This document shows, in pieces, positions 8,891 through 19,039 of a stretch of DNA of 64,000 nucleotides. The DNA lies in the NCBI GenBank assembly GCA_964609385.1, contig CAZSSM010000022.1, forward strand, positions 1-64,000, read 5' to 3'. Position 1 is the first letter of the stretch. The number at the start of each line of letters is the position of its first letter. The stretch comes from CAZSSM01 sp964609385 (GTDB lineage Bacteria; Planctomycetota; Planctomycetia; Isosphaerales; Isosphaeraceae). Both the position numbers and the translations under genes were made by a program. A model generated the notes under the pieces. It ran no database searches. It was not told the DNA's origin and saw nothing but the letters and a program-made list of their open reading frames with translations.

Positions 8891-10708
8891 TTAGGGAATC
8901 GCCTCCTGCGGGTCGGGCCAGAGCCAGAGCCCTGTCGAGGTCAATGCTAACCCGGGGAGGCGACCAAGAAGCGATCCGCCTTGCTGTTCGATCTGAATGA
9001 GGCAGAGTTGATGGACCGAGGCCGAAGGTGAGTCGGTCCGATAGAGCAGGATCGCCGGGGCATCATCGCTGATTGCCTCGGCCCACGGCGCGTTGCGACC
9101 GGGGTAGATTGGCAGGGGGATCGGTTCAATCTCGATGCCTCGACATCGTAGCAGGAAGGCCAAGCGATAGACCTCCCAGTAATCGCCGATCAGACGTTGG
9201 TTCGGTAAGTCGTCCTGTTCGCTAAGCCAGCTCAGGGCGAACTCCTCGATCGGGTCCGGTCTGAGTCGAGGAAAACGGGCGGTTTGTTTCCAGGGAGGCG
9301 ACCACCAACCGAATCGTTCGTACCAGTGTGCGGTGTCGATCGACATCGCTGAGACGTACATGATGGCTGAGCTGATGGAGAATACGGCGACGATCCGACC
9401 GCCTCGACGCATGAGCAGGCCGAGCATCCAACCGAATCCCAAGGCGGCTGGAACGAGGGTCAAGACGAGGTAGCGATAGTTGTCCGAGTCAGTGATGTTG
9501 GGGATCAGCAGAAAACCGAGCATGCTCCCTAAAATCGCAAGGCATCCCGCCATGGCGACACTCGTCCGTACGGCTCGTGCCCCCGCTTCGTCGTGGAGAG
9601 TTTGGGAGGATTCGACGATTCCGTTGGATTTCCGTCGTATCCAGACCCAGTTCGAAACGACGATCACGAGCAGTCCGAGACTACCGAGTCCAAAGGCGAT
9701 CGACCCGACCCCGTATGCGAAGATGTCGGTCCAGGCCGCCCGCGTTCGGATATCGCGAGCGGGCGGATGCGGCAAGACTGAAAGGGGAGGCTCCATATCC
9801 AAGTCGGATAAGCGATGCCCCGAGACCAGACGCGGCAGGCAGGTTTCCCAAAGGATTCGGCCGTTCCTCGCAGACTGATCGAGCAGGAGGCTTGGGTCGT
9901 TCGGTACCTGGAACTGGCCTTCGTAGGCGTTATAGGGCTCAACGCGGGCGCCGATCTCGCGTGGGATATCGCCGAGGACCACACCGACAGAGAGGACGAG
10001 TAGGCGGACCGACGCTCGCCCGAGTCCGATTCGCGTGACCGAGCCGATCGTGGCGGACACGACCACGGCGACCAGGGTGATGAGACCCATCAGGTCGACA
10101 TAGAGCCCCAAGCCGAGCCAGAGCCCCAGGCCGAGCCATGGACCGATCCGATCCGCATGGCGGACCACGAGGCCCAGAATCAAGAGCGCCATCGCAAGCC
10201 AGAGGGCCGCGAGCAGATGCCCTCCGGTGATCCGCCCCGACAGCCAGAGCGTCCCGGTTGAACTGAAGCCCAAAGGGACGAGGGTCAAAAGCGCGGTCGT
10301 CGGGTCGAAGTGGATCCGCGCGACGGTGTAGGTGACGATCGTCAAAGCGATCCAGGCCAGCACTCCACCCATCACGAGTGTCGAAGGCGAGAGGTCTCCC
10401 AATGTGGCCGGGATGATCGAAAGCAGGACAGCGGGAATTCCAATCGACGGAGTCCCAGGGTAGTGCCAGCGGAACTGGCCCTCTAGGGCGTCGGCCAGCA
10501 CGAGACCATCGACAGCCAGGTCGCTATCCAGATGCCGCTCGGCGTGGACGACCAGCGGGATCCGGACGACGACGATCCAGATCAACGTCAGGGCCAGCGG
10601 GCCGAGGGTCCATGCCAACCGCATCCAATGCCTCGAAGCTTGTCCGCTCGGGCTCGGGTCAGGGTGGGCGGTTGTTTGACCCGAGTCCGATTCGCCTTCG
10701 CCAGACAC
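8891..10708 (-). CDS. Polytopic membrane protein, probable GT-C-type glycosyltransferase
   Basis: A 605-residue membrane protein with about ten or more predicted helices and no exact family recognised. After the first helix comes ERHLDSDLAVDGLVLAD, an acidic loop resembling the catalytic Asp loop of GT-C glycosyltransferases. A soluble C-terminal domain of about 120 residues follows the last helix. The start is a GTG at 10708 with AAGGA about eight bases upstream. It sits 55 bases downstream of the radical SAM gene and 56 bases upstream of the YfhO-like gene. The shared strand and spacing suggest that the two membrane proteins act in the same envelope glycan process; this is inferred from context. 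Confidence 0.7.
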   Translation of the reverse strand: MSGEGESDSGQTTAHPDPSPSGQASRHWMRLAWTLGPLALTLIWIVVVRIPLVVHAERHLDSDLAVDGLVLADALEGQFRWHYPGTPSIGIPAVLLSIIPATLGDLSPSTLVMGGVLAWIALTIVTYTVARIHFDPTTALLTLVPLGFSSTGTLWLSGRITGGHLLAALWLAMALLILGLVVRHADRIGPWLGLGLWLGLGLYVDLMGLITLVAVVVSATIGSVTRIGLGRASVRLLVLSVGVVLGDIPREIGARVEPYNAYEGQFQVPNDPSLLLDQSARNGRILWETCLPRLVSGHRLSDLDMEPPLSVLPHPPARDIRTRAAWTDIFAYGVGSIAFGLGSLGLLVIVVSNWVWIRRKSNGIVESSQTLHDEAGARAVRTSVAMAGCLAILGSMLGFLLIPNITDSDNYRYLVLTLVPAALGFGWMLGLLMRRGGRIVAVFSISSAIMYVSAMSIDTAHWYERFGWWSPPWKQTARFPRLRPDPIEEFALSWLSEQDDLPNQRLIGDYWEVYRLAFLLRCRGIEIEPIPLPIYPGRNAPWAEAISDDAPAILLYRTDSPSASVHQLCLIQIEQQGGSLLGRLPGLALTSTGLWLWPDPQEAIP

Positions 10709-10763
10709 GGCCGGATCCTTCGCTCGATCGAGGAGGTTGTGCTGGTCGATCCGTCGACGGCGG

Positions 10764-12623
10764 TCAGACCGAGACGGCCTCAGCCATCGCGGTCAACTGG
10801 TTGACAGCACGGCCCTGCTCTTTGGCCAGGTACGGCCGTCCCTTCTTGATCAGGATGTGGTCCCAGGGCAGAACTTCGTCGACGGGCCGCTCGCGTTGAC
10901 TATAGAAAGGCACGTCAATGCTGAGGTCCTCGAAGGTTTGCCACCAAAGATCGGCTTGGAAGTATTCGCGCCAGGCGTCCAGCCTTGCACCACGACGCCA
11001 GGCCTCTTCCAATGCCGTCGCGACACGACGATCGCCGCGGGTCAGGATCCCTTCAAGGAGGCTCACATCGATCTCGTGGCACTTCAACTTGACCGACCGG
11101 ATCGAGACCTTGCTTCGGAGATAACGGTGAGCCCAGAGGAAGTAGTCACGATCTCGCATGCCATTCCATTGGTAAGGCGTATGGGGTTTGGGCACGAAGT
11201 TGGAAACGCTGGCGGTCACGTCGGCGTAGCGTCCAGTCTCTTCTTTGCCGATCCGAGCGATCGTCTCGGCCATCTCGATGATGCCGTCGAGGTCGGCGGG
11301 CCGTTCGCCAGGCAGACCGCACATGAAGTAAAGTTTGACCCGGCGCCATCCGCGCTTGAAGGCCTCGCGACACCCATCGTAGAGGTCTTGGTTGTTAATC
11401 GGCTTGCGGATCTGCTCACGCATGTCGTCGCGGGCCACCTCGGGCGCCAGGGTCAGGCCGCCTCGACGACCCTCCTCCAGCAGGGCCGGGATCCGCTTGA
11501 GCATCTCGGTGATCCGTAAGCTCGGCAGTGAGATCTTGACCCCCAGTGGCGAGAAGACCTCACTCATCCGGCCGACCAACTCCTCAAAGTGCGGGTAGTC
11601 GCTGGAGGAGAGGCTGAGCAGGCTGATCTCGTCGTAGCCGGTGTTGTAGTAGGTTTCGAGGGCCGCCTGGACGATCGTCTCGACGGTCCGGAACCGCAAA
11701 GGTCGCTTGATGACGGTGCTCTGACAGAACCGGCACTGCCAAGGGCAACCGCGCATGATCTCGATGGCGATCCGATCATGCGCGGTCTGGACCAAGGGGA
11801 TGATCGGCTTGGTCGGCAGCGGGGTGCCTTCGAGGTCACGGATGACCGCGGCCCGGATCTCCTCGGGCACGTCGTCGCGGGTCCGATACACGCCGATCTG
11901 GATCCCGGTCGATTCGTCGTAGACCGGTTCGTAGAACTGCGGGACGTAGGCACCGACGACCTCGGCAGCGATCCGAGCCAACCGCTCGGCTCGTGGCAAC
12001 TCGGCCTTCTGGGTCTCTTTCCAGATTCGTGACGCTTCGGGCAAGGACGGCTCGCCATCGCCGATGAGGAACAGATCGATGAACGGCGCGAGCAACTCGG
12101 GATTCTGAGCGCCCGGCCCACCGGCGATCACCAGGGGGGCGTCGTTAGCGCGATCGGCGGCACGGAGTGGGATTCGCCCGAGGTCGAGCATCGTCAGCAG
12201 GTTCGTGTAGCAGATCTCGTATTGGAGGCTGAAGCCGAGGATGTCGAACTCGGAGAGCGGTGCAAAGCTTTCCAAACCATAAAGCGGCAGGCCATGCTGT
12301 CGGAGCTGATTCTCGAAATCGGGTAGTGGCGTAAAGGCCCGTTCACAGGCCCAAGCCCGTCCCTCGTCGAGCCCGTTCATCAGGCTGTAGAGAACCTGCA
12401 TCCCGTGGTGGCTCATGCCTAGCCCGTAAGTGTCGGGGAAGGCCAAGCAGATCGTACCGCGAACCTCGTCGTGGTTTTTGACGATCGAGTTCTTCTCGCC
12501 CCCGATGTACTGTGCAGGCGTCTGAACTTTCAGCAAGACCCGCTCGGTCAGAAACCGGCGTAACGCCTCGCCTCTCAACTCGCTTGGGGACGACTTGGGC
12601 GGAATCGTGGTCGGGATCGACAT
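10764..12623 (-). CDS. B12-binding-domain radical SAM protein (TIGR03960 type)
   Basis: A 619-residue radical SAM protein. An N-terminal cobalamin-binding-like region (FPDTYGLGMSHHGMQVLYSL) precedes the core, where the 4Fe-4S cluster motif is RGCPWQCRFCQ (CxxxCxxC). Further core elements are LSLSSSDYP and LYFMCGLPGE. This is the architecture of the TIGR03960 family, widespread but with an uncertain role. In some genomes it is followed by a DUF2344 partner, which is absent here. The frame is open 33 codons further upstream, but the family-like sequence begins at the ATG at 12623, chosen as start; its ribosome-binding site is weak. It heads the run of two membrane-protein genes. Confidence 0.9.
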   Translation of the reverse strand: MSIPTTIPPKSSPSELRGEALRRFLTERVLLKVQTPAQYIGGEKNSIVKNHDEVRGTICLAFPDTYGLGMSHHGMQVLYSLMNGLDEGRAWACERAFTPLPDFENQLRQHGLPLYGLESFAPLSEFDILGFSLQYEICYTNLLTMLDLGRIPLRAADRANDAPLVIAGGPGAQNPELLAPFIDLFLIGDGEPSLPEASRIWKETQKAELPRAERLARIAAEVVGAYVPQFYEPVYDESTGIQIGVYRTRDDVPEEIRAAVIRDLEGTPLPTKPIIPLVQTAHDRIAIEIMRGCPWQCRFCQSTVIKRPLRFRTVETIVQAALETYYNTGYDEISLLSLSSSDYPHFEELVGRMSEVFSPLGVKISLPSLRITEMLKRIPALLEEGRRGGLTLAPEVARDDMREQIRKPINNQDLYDGCREAFKRGWRRVKLYFMCGLPGERPADLDGIIEMAETIARIGKEETGRYADVTASVSNFVPKPHTPYQWNGMRDRDYFLWAHRYLRSKVSIRSVKLKCHEIDVSLLEGILTRGDRRVATALEEAWRRGARLDAWREYFQADLWWQTFEDLSIDVPFYSQRERPVDEVLPWDHILIKKGRPYLAKEQGRAVNQLTAMAEAVSV

Positions 12624-13009
12624 CGACGCCTCGCTACTCGGCTCGGAACAGGAGATCACGCATCCCAACGCGACAATTGATGACTGGACCGCTTCAATTC
12701 CCCTTCGGCGCATCGACGTCACGGTTCGATTGGTCCGTGGAGACTTTGGCGGGTCTCAAGGTCATCGACTTCGATATGAGTTTTCCACCCTATCGTGACC
12801 GTTGACAGCTGGGAAGCGGACATCGGGTCGTCTGGGGAGGAAATCGAACCGTTCGAGGCGTGAGGACTCAATAATGTCCCATCTCCAAGGATCTCAGGCA
12901 AGGACTTGGCCTCGGACCGGCGGAGCGTAACAATCGCCTCGTTTAAGACTCGGAGCGAGTCGTTCGAACGGAAGTAGAACCCTAGGTCATTGAAATGGAA
13001 GGGTCGTCG

Positions 13010-13768
13010 ATGGAGATCCGTCTCATCCGCAACGCCACGCTCCGGTTGCGTTATGCCGGCCGACGCATTTTGATCGACCCGTTCCTGTCGCCGATGCACG
13101 CGATCGACTCCTTCGCAGGGATCTCACCCAACCCGACCGTCGATTTGCCGTGTCAGCCGGAGGAAGTCTACGACGGTAGCGAACTGGTGTTGGTCTCGCA
13201 CCTTCATCCGGACCACTTCGACGAAGAGGCCCAGCGGAGACTTCCCAAAGATCGACCGGTCTATTGCCAGCCCGGCGACGAGGCGACGATCGCCGCCAAG
13301 GGGTTTGTCCAGGTCACGCCGATCGCTGAGTCGATCACCTGGAACTCAATCCAGATCACTCGGACACCCGGCCGGCACGGCACCGGTGTTTGGGCCGAGC
13401 GGATGGGGCAGGTCTCCGGCTTCCTCCTCCGCGCTAATGGTGAACCGACGATCTATTGGCTCGGCGATACGATCTGGTACGAACCAGTCGAGCAGATCCT
13501 CAGCGTACTGAAACCCGACCTCGTCGTGACCCACTCTGGCGGCGCTCGGTTTGGCGACGACGATCCAATTATCATGGACGCCCCACAGACTCTCCAGGTC
13601 TGCCAGGCCGTGCCCGAGGCAACGGTCGTAGCGGTTCACATGGAGTCGCTCGACCATTGCACGACCACTCGCGCAGAACTTCGACGAGCCGCCGACGAGG
13701 CTGGGATCTCGGTCGAGAGACTCCGAATCCCTGACGATGGAGAATCGCTTGTCATTGAAATCAAGTAA
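13010..13768 (+). CDS. Metallo-beta-lactamase-fold hydrolase, UlaG-like
   Basis: The 252-residue product belongs to the MBL-fold hydrolases of the UlaG/RNase-Z-like type. It opens with LIRNATLRLRYAGRRILIDPF, typical of this group. The metal motif HLHPDHFD (HxHxDH) follows, and later ligands appear as WLGDTIWY, VTHSGGARF and AVHMESLDH. The substrate is not predictable; relatives range from lactonases to phosphodiesterases. The ATG at 13010 is preceded by GGAAGG at a nine-base distance; the ATG five codons upstream lacks this, so 13010 is the better start. It is transcribed away from the radical SAM gene, and 59 bases separate it from the next sulfatase. Confidence 0.9.
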   Translation: MEIRLIRNATLRLRYAGRRILIDPFLSPMHAIDSFAGISPNPTVDLPCQPEEVYDGSELVLVSHLHPDHFDEEAQRRLPKDRPVYCQPGDEATIAAKGFVQVTPIAESITWNSIQITRTPGRHGTGVWAERMGQVSGFLLRANGEPTIYWLGDTIWYEPVEQILSVLKPDLVVTHSGGARFGDDDPIIMDAPQTLQVCQAVPEATVVAVHMESLDHCTTTRAELRRAADEAGISVERLRIPDDGESLVIEIK

Positions 13769-13827
13769 GGAATCAAACCCAATTGTGCTTCGATGATCCA
13801 AACAAGGTATCTTTAGGAGTATGTGAA

Positions 13828-15843
13828 GTGGACCGACGTAGACGCTTAAGGTCTCGATTAACAAGTTTGAGCTTGAAACTCTTTATGTGGCTATGGCTGC
13901 TCGGTTCAGGGTATGGGGGCGTTGAGGCCGGTACTCGAATACTCTTCCATGACGCCTTCGACTTTCCCGCAAAGGGCCGAACAGCGCTCGATAACTGGCT
14001 GATCGCCGACGGCACTCCGTTTGGTCCCGAGCCGGGCACCGAGCGTCATTCGTGGAACTGGGGCGGTGGTGACGGGAGATCAGTTGACCGTTTCGCGACC
14101 TGTCAATTCGACGGCGATGATGCGATCGCTTTCGCGAGAACAATAGTTCCGAAGACGGCGACCGCATCGACGATCACGTTTCGCCTGCGGGGCCCGCGTC
14201 GAGGCTGGTCGCTGGTCATCGGGTCTTCGCAACCGCTCCTCGACCACGACGGCATCGAGATTGCCGGTCCGACCTTAGATCCGAAGGATGAAGCTGGACG
14301 AGAAAAATCACCGTGGATTACCTATCGATTCAACGTCGAAGACGGGTGTGGATACTGGTCGGTCGACGGTATTGATTGCGGGATTGTCGATCTGTCGGAC
14401 GTCAATTTCCGGGGATATGTGGGGATTCATGCACGTCGGGGATTACCTATCGATATCGACGATGTCACGATCACGATCGATGAGCCCGAAGCACTAGCCA
14501 AGCGTCGCCGGCCCAACGTCCTATTCATCGCCGTAGACGACCTCCGCAATGATCTGGGGTGCTATGGAAACCCTCAGGTCGTCTCACCGAACATCGACGC
14601 GTTGGCGGCTTCGGGGGTCCGATTCGATCGGGCCTACTGCCAATACCCCTTGTGCAACCAAAGTCGAACGTCGCTCCTGACTGGTCTGCGACCCGACTCG
14701 AACGGCTGCAACCGGAACGATCAGCTCAACGTCGACCACTTCCGGAACCGAATCCCAGAGGTGCTGACCCTCCCCCAATTGTTCCAACGGCACGGGTATC
14801 AGGTCGGTCGAGTCGGAAAAATCTACCACTATGGAGTGCCGCGCGAAATCGGTACCGAGAGCCGACTCGACGATCGTTCCTCATGGCAGTTCTCCTTGTT
14901 TCCGCGCGGTGACGAACGCGACGAAGAACACCGGCTCATTAATTTGACTCCGACACGCTCAATCGGATGGGCCATCGGTTGGTATCCCTCCGACGTACCC
15001 GCGAGTCACCATACCGATGGCAAGGTGGCCAGTGAAGCGATCCGCTTGCTCGACGACGATGAGGTCCCATTCTTCCTGGCCGTCGGGTTCTATCGGCCGC
15101 ACATGCCCGCCACCGCCCCTCGAACTTTCTACGAACCTTATCCGCTGGATCAGATCCGGCTCCCCGACGAGCCCGATGCCCACTTCGACGCGATTCCGAA
15201 ACCAGCCTTCGATCCAAGACTCCGCGTCGATGCAGAGCCCGTCGCACTCCGGGAATTCAAGCGATCCTACTATGCGACGGTCACTTTCTTGGATGAACAG
15301 GTGGGCCGACTCCTCCAGGCCCTCGACGATCGAGGCCTCCGCGAAGAGACGATCGTCGTACTCTGGAGCGATCACGGTTGGATGCTTGGCGAACATCGCC
15401 AGTGGGAGAAACGCGTGCTCTTCGAGGAAGCCGTGCGGGTCCCCATGATCATCCGCGCCCCGGGAGCGTCGCGGATCGTCGGCGGTTCACAACGCGTCGT
15501 CGAACTCGTCGACATCTACCCGACCCTAGCCGAACTCTGCGGGCTTGATGTCCCGGAGCCTCTCGATGGTCGTAGCCTCATGCCGATCCTCGATGGCGTC
15601 GTCGACGACCATCGAGGTGATTGGCCTGACGAGGCGTTCACTCAAATCTCCCGAAACGGCGTCGTCGGACATAGCATTCGGACAGCACGTTGGCGTTTTA
15701 CTCGATGGAACTATGGGCTTGACGGCGAAGAACTCTACGACCACGACACCGACCCCCGCGAACTGCGGAACCTTGCCGATTCCACCGACTTCGACGATGT
15801 CCTCGAACGGCTCCGGAATCGACTCGATCAGCAGTTCGATTGA
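13828..15843 (+). CDS. Secreted type I sulfatase (iduronate-2-sulfatase-like) with N-terminal jelly-roll-like domain
   Basis: A 671-residue exported sulfatase, likely acting on sulfated polysaccharides. The start is a GTG at 13828, eight bases after AGGAG (13815-13819); an earlier TTG is in frame but lacks a site. An Arg-rich n-region and hydrophobic stretch (SLKLFMWLWLLGSG) form a signal peptide. Residues about 38-218 are a beta-rich domain like the concanavalin/LamG-type modules of planctomycete enzymes. The sulfatase domain starts at RRPNVLFIAVDDLRNDLGC, with metal-binding D237/D238. The modification motif is C276-N-Q-S-R, with Gln where Pro or Ala is usual. Downstream DHGWMLGEH supplies further ligands. 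It converges with the next sulfatase, 49 bases away. Confidence 0.9.
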   Translation: MDRRRRLRSRLTSLSLKLFMWLWLLGSGYGGVEAGTRILFHDAFDFPAKGRTALDNWLIADGTPFGPEPGTERHSWNWGGGDGRSVDRFATCQFDGDDAIAFARTIVPKTATASTITFRLRGPRRGWSLVIGSSQPLLDHDGIEIAGPTLDPKDEAGREKSPWITYRFNVEDGCGYWSVDGIDCGIVDLSDVNFRGYVGIHARRGLPIDIDDVTITIDEPEALAKRRRPNVLFIAVDDLRNDLGCYGNPQVVSPNIDALAASGVRFDRAYCQYPLCNQSRTSLLTGLRPDSNGCNRNDQLNVDHFRNRIPEVLTLPQLFQRHGYQVGRVGKIYHYGVPREIGTESRLDDRSSWQFSLFPRGDERDEEHRLINLTPTRSIGWAIGWYPSDVPASHHTDGKVASEAIRLLDDDEVPFFLAVGFYRPHMPATAPRTFYEPYPLDQIRLPDEPDAHFDAIPKPAFDPRLRVDAEPVALREFKRSYYATVTFLDEQVGRLLQALDDRGLREETIVVLWSDHGWMLGEHRQWEKRVLFEEAVRVPMIIRAPGASRIVGGSQRVVELVDIYPTLAELCGLDVPEPLDGRSLMPILDGVVDDHRGDWPDEAFTQISRNGVVGHSIRTARWRFTRWNYGLDGEELYDHDTDPRELRNLADSTDFDDVLERLRNRLDQQFD

Positions 15844-15892
15844 TCGAGTGACACGTTTGTCTCGTCAAGGGACGATCTCCTTCTGCTCATCG

Positions 15893-17575
15893 TCAAGGGT
15901 TTGCCATCACATCCCTCGAAATGACTGGGCTCCGTTTCCAGCCGAGGCGATGGGCTTGAGCAGTGACTCTCATCCCTGGTGAGACTCGAAATGGCTTAAC
16001 GTAGAGCCTCCAAACCTCTTCGTCATCGAGCCGGTAGCCGACCGAGGCGCCCTCGGTTGGGCACGAGATCGAAACGAGGAGGTCGTCAACGTTCGGAGAG
16101 TTGCTCGGGATCGACGACAGCATGATCGAGATCTCGGGCTGCCCGGTTGTGGGTTGTTCGCCATCGGGCGGCCAGAGGTGCTTGATCAGCTCTGATTCGG
16201 GCATTAATCCCAAGTCACCGGTCCGCTCACGCCATGACTCTAACTCTTTACGAAGTTCGGCGAGTTTGCCGAAATATTCGGGGCTGGCCGCGAGGTTGTG
16301 GATCTCGTGCGGATCATCCTCGGTGTCATAGAGTTCTTCCATGGGTTTTCGGGTTGCCCAAAACTGCCACTGATCAAGGCCGAGTTGACCAGCTTCACGG
16401 AGTCGTAGGATCTCTTGCATAATCTCAGCGCGGTTCCGATAGGGGATGAAACCGATGTAGGGAAGATCTGGCCGAAAATTGCGAACGTATTTGAATCGTT
16501 TGTCACGAACGGCGCGGATGGTTTCGAAGGCGGGATCCATTCGGTCGCGAGCCGCATAGATGTAATCACGGGATGGATCTCGGTTATCTCCAAAAAAAAC
16601 ATGTCCCTGCATGTGGTCGGGGACATCGAGTCCTGCCAACGAGAGCATGGTGGGAGCGAGATCGACGAAACTGACCAACTCCTCGTTGACGTTGCCCGCA
16701 TCCTGCCCATGAGGGTATCGAACCAACAAGGGAACATGGATCCCCGAGTCGTACACCCAGCGCTTGCTTCGGGGGAGGCCGTCGCCGTGGTCGCTGAAGA
16801 ACAGGACGATCGTCTCGTCATCGAGCCCGTCGGCCTGCAACTCTCCCAAGATCTTTCCAACTTGGGTATCCATCGCAGCGATGTTGTCGTAATGCCGAGC
16901 CAAGTCGCGTCGGACCAGCGGTGCGTCGGGGTAGTACGGCGGTAAAGAGACATCTGACGGATCGACGATGCGTGGCGAGCGTTGGTTGAAGGTCCTCGAT
17001 TCGTGTGTCACGCCGAGATTGAAGACGGCAAAGAAGGGAGTTTCGGAATCGGATCGGTTCCGCCAGTGCGCGGTTCGCGAACTGTCGTTCCAGGCAACCA
17101 GCGGGTCGCGGAACTGATAGTCCGTCTTCGAATTGTTGGTGCAATAGTAACCGGCTGCGCGGAGGTACTCCGGGAAGCACTTCGCCTCGGGCGGCGGGGT
17201 GGCTTCATAGGTTGGGAGGGCGAGCAGTTCGGGGTCGGTGATCTGGTCGATCGCGGCTGTGCGTGTGTAGGTCCGCATCGCCATCGCGCCGGTGGTTGTG
17301 GGGTACATTCCTAGAATGATCGCATGTCGATTCGGAGCGCAGACGCCGTAGACTCCGTACGCGTTGGTATACCGCACCCCTTGTGCGGCCAGGGCGTCGA
17401 GGTTCGGTGTCGGGACGGTCGTGTCGCCGTAGCAGCCGAGGTGCGGGCTCAAATCCTCGACGGTGATCCAGAGGATGTTCGGTCTTTCGGAAGACGCACT
17501 GGCCGTGGGCGTTGCGACGATCGACCACCAGACAAGAAGACCGAGACCCAGGCCGTATCTTCGAATCGTCATCAT
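15893..17575 (-). CDS. Secreted type I sulfatase with C-terminal beta-sandwich domain
   Basis: A 560-residue exported sulfatase. A signal peptide (RRYGLGLGLLVWWSIVATPTASA) leads into RPNILWITVEDLSPHLGCYG. The formylglycine motif is canonical: C79-A-P-N-R. Metal ligands appear as FFSDHGDG. The usual DD pair at the first site is E40-D41 here, a common variant in planctomycete sulfatases. After the catalytic domain, about 65 residues (CPTEGASVGYRLDDEEVW onwards) resemble the chitobiase C-terminal/Fn3-associated module. The substrate is unknown. It faces the preceding sulfatase tail to tail and diverges from pdxA across 246 bases. Confidence 0.92.
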   Translation of the reverse strand: MMTIRRYGLGLGLLVWWSIVATPTASASSERPNILWITVEDLSPHLGCYGDTTVPTPNLDALAAQGVRYTNAYGVYGVCAPNRHAIILGMYPTTTGAMAMRTYTRTAAIDQITDPELLALPTYEATPPPEAKCFPEYLRAAGYYCTNNSKTDYQFRDPLVAWNDSSRTAHWRNRSDSETPFFAVFNLGVTHESRTFNQRSPRIVDPSDVSLPPYYPDAPLVRRDLARHYDNIAAMDTQVGKILGELQADGLDDETIVLFFSDHGDGLPRSKRWVYDSGIHVPLLVRYPHGQDAGNVNEELVSFVDLAPTMLSLAGLDVPDHMQGHVFFGDNRDPSRDYIYAARDRMDPAFETIRAVRDKRFKYVRNFRPDLPYIGFIPYRNRAEIMQEILRLREAGQLGLDQWQFWATRKPMEELYDTEDDPHEIHNLAASPEYFGKLAELRKELESWRERTGDLGLMPESELIKHLWPPDGEQPTTGQPEISIMLSSIPSNSPNVDDLLVSISCPTEGASVGYRLDDEEVWRLYVKPFRVSPGMRVTAQAHRLGWKRSPVISRDVMANP

Positions 17576-17821
17576 GACTGGCTCCGTTCGTTGAGTTTCG
17601 AATCAGATGAGGACCGGTTGTGTCCGCCGGTCGTACGATCCTAATCGACTGAACGTCACGCGCCTTGAGTCGAGCAGGTCGACTGGTGGCCGCTCGCTCG
17701 TACGAAGGCTTCTTGGCTTCGACGACAAAGCCCGTCGCGACATACAACACGGTCGAGTGGGAAACAATAAGCGGTTCGTCGCCAGGAGTGACAGGAAACG
17801 GACTGGGGTGAGGGTGGAACG

Positions 17822-18886
17822 ATGAGCGAAGAGGAGTCGACTAGGCGTGACAGACCGATGTTGGCGTGGACGATGGGCGACGTGGCCGGTGTGGGTCCAG
17901 AGGTGATCGTCAAGACTTGGTCGGACCCGGAGGTCCACTGCGTGGCTCGGCCGTTGGTGGTGGGATCATCAGTGATCCTTCGGCGGGCTGTTGCGCGGTT
18001 CGCTCCCCACCTGGCCGTTGAGGTCGTCGAGTCGCCTCGTCAGGCTGCTCCAGACGCCGGGCGGATCTCCTGCCTCGATGTGAACGCTCCTGATGTCGAG
18101 AAGGTCACGCCGGGTCAGATCGACGCACGCGCCGGGCTTGCCGCTCATCGCTACTTGATTGTGGCGATCGACCACGCGTTGGCGCAGCGCGTCGACGGGA
18201 TCGTCACGCTCCCACTTCATAAAGAGTCACTAAACCTGGCGGGATTCCAGCACCCCGGCCACACCGAGATCCTCGCAGAACGTTGCGGGACGCCCGACCA
18301 TGCCATGATGCTTTTTCTGGAGCCATCGCCTTCAAGGCCCGTCAAATCGTTGGCCGTCGTTCATGTGACCTTGCATGTCGCCTTGCGCGAGGTGTTCGAT
18401 CTTCTGAGTATCGAGCGGATCGCCTCGACGATCCGGCTGGTTGCTCGGACGATGCAACCGTTTCAGCCCGACCGTCGGATAAGGGTGGGCGTAGCTGGGG
18501 TGAACCCGCACGCCGGCGAGAACGGTCTCTTTGGCGATGAAGAGATCCGGCTCGTCGGCCCAGCGATCGAGCAGGTTTGCGGGGAGGGCCTCGACGTCGA
18601 GGGGCCGATTCCAGCCGACACGCTCTTCGTTCGCGCCTTGGACGGCGAATTCGATGCGGTTGTGGCGATGTATCACGACCAGGGCCACGTGGCGCTCAAG
18701 ACGATCGGATTCGACCGCGCCGTCAACGTGACCCTCGGCTTGCCGATCGTCCGGACCAGCGTCGCACACGGCACGGCCTTCGATATCGCCTGGCACGGCC
18801 GTGCCCAGACGGCCAGCCTCCGAGCCGCCCATCGCGTCGCGGCTCGATTCGCATGTCGACGTCGAGCCGAAGCAACGACGTTGTAG
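17822..18886 (+). CDS. pdxA: 4-hydroxythreonine-4-phosphate dehydrogenase
   Basis: A 354-residue PdxA, the enzyme that oxidises 4-phosphohydroxy-L-threonine in the DXP-dependent branch of pyridoxal 5'-phosphate synthesis. Typical features are the N-terminal MGDVAGVGPEVIVK, LPLHKESLNLAGFQHPGHTE carrying the first metal His, AGVNPHAGENGLFG, AMYHDQGHVALK and SVAHGTAFDIA with the other metal His residues. Length and motif order are normal. The ATG at 17822 follows GAGGGTGG at suitable distance. No other B6 gene is adjacent, so it is probably a single-gene unit. The 3' end is close to a small antitoxin-like gene on the opposite strand. Confidence 0.95.
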   Translation: MSEEESTRRDRPMLAWTMGDVAGVGPEVIVKTWSDPEVHCVARPLVVGSSVILRRAVARFAPHLAVEVVESPRQAAPDAGRISCLDVNAPDVEKVTPGQIDARAGLAAHRYLIVAIDHALAQRVDGIVTLPLHKESLNLAGFQHPGHTEILAERCGTPDHAMMLFLEPSPSRPVKSLAVVHVTLHVALREVFDLLSIERIASTIRLVARTMQPFQPDRRIRVGVAGVNPHAGENGLFGDEEIRLVGPAIEQVCGEGLDVEGPIPADTLFVRALDGEFDAVVAMYHDQGHVALKTIGFDRAVNVTLGLPIVRTSVAHGTAFDIAWHGRAQTASLRAAHRVAARFACRRRAEATTL

Positions 18887-19039
18887 GCGAGCGTGATCGT
18901 TCGATTCCGATGGTCCCGGCCCAACTCCGGACCCATCGCGAATGCCTCGTTGAGACGGATGTGGCAGATCTCGAGCCATTTCTATCAACGAAATTTGTGT
19001 TTGTTGGCTTCGCACGAGGTTGCGAGAGATCTACCTCGA

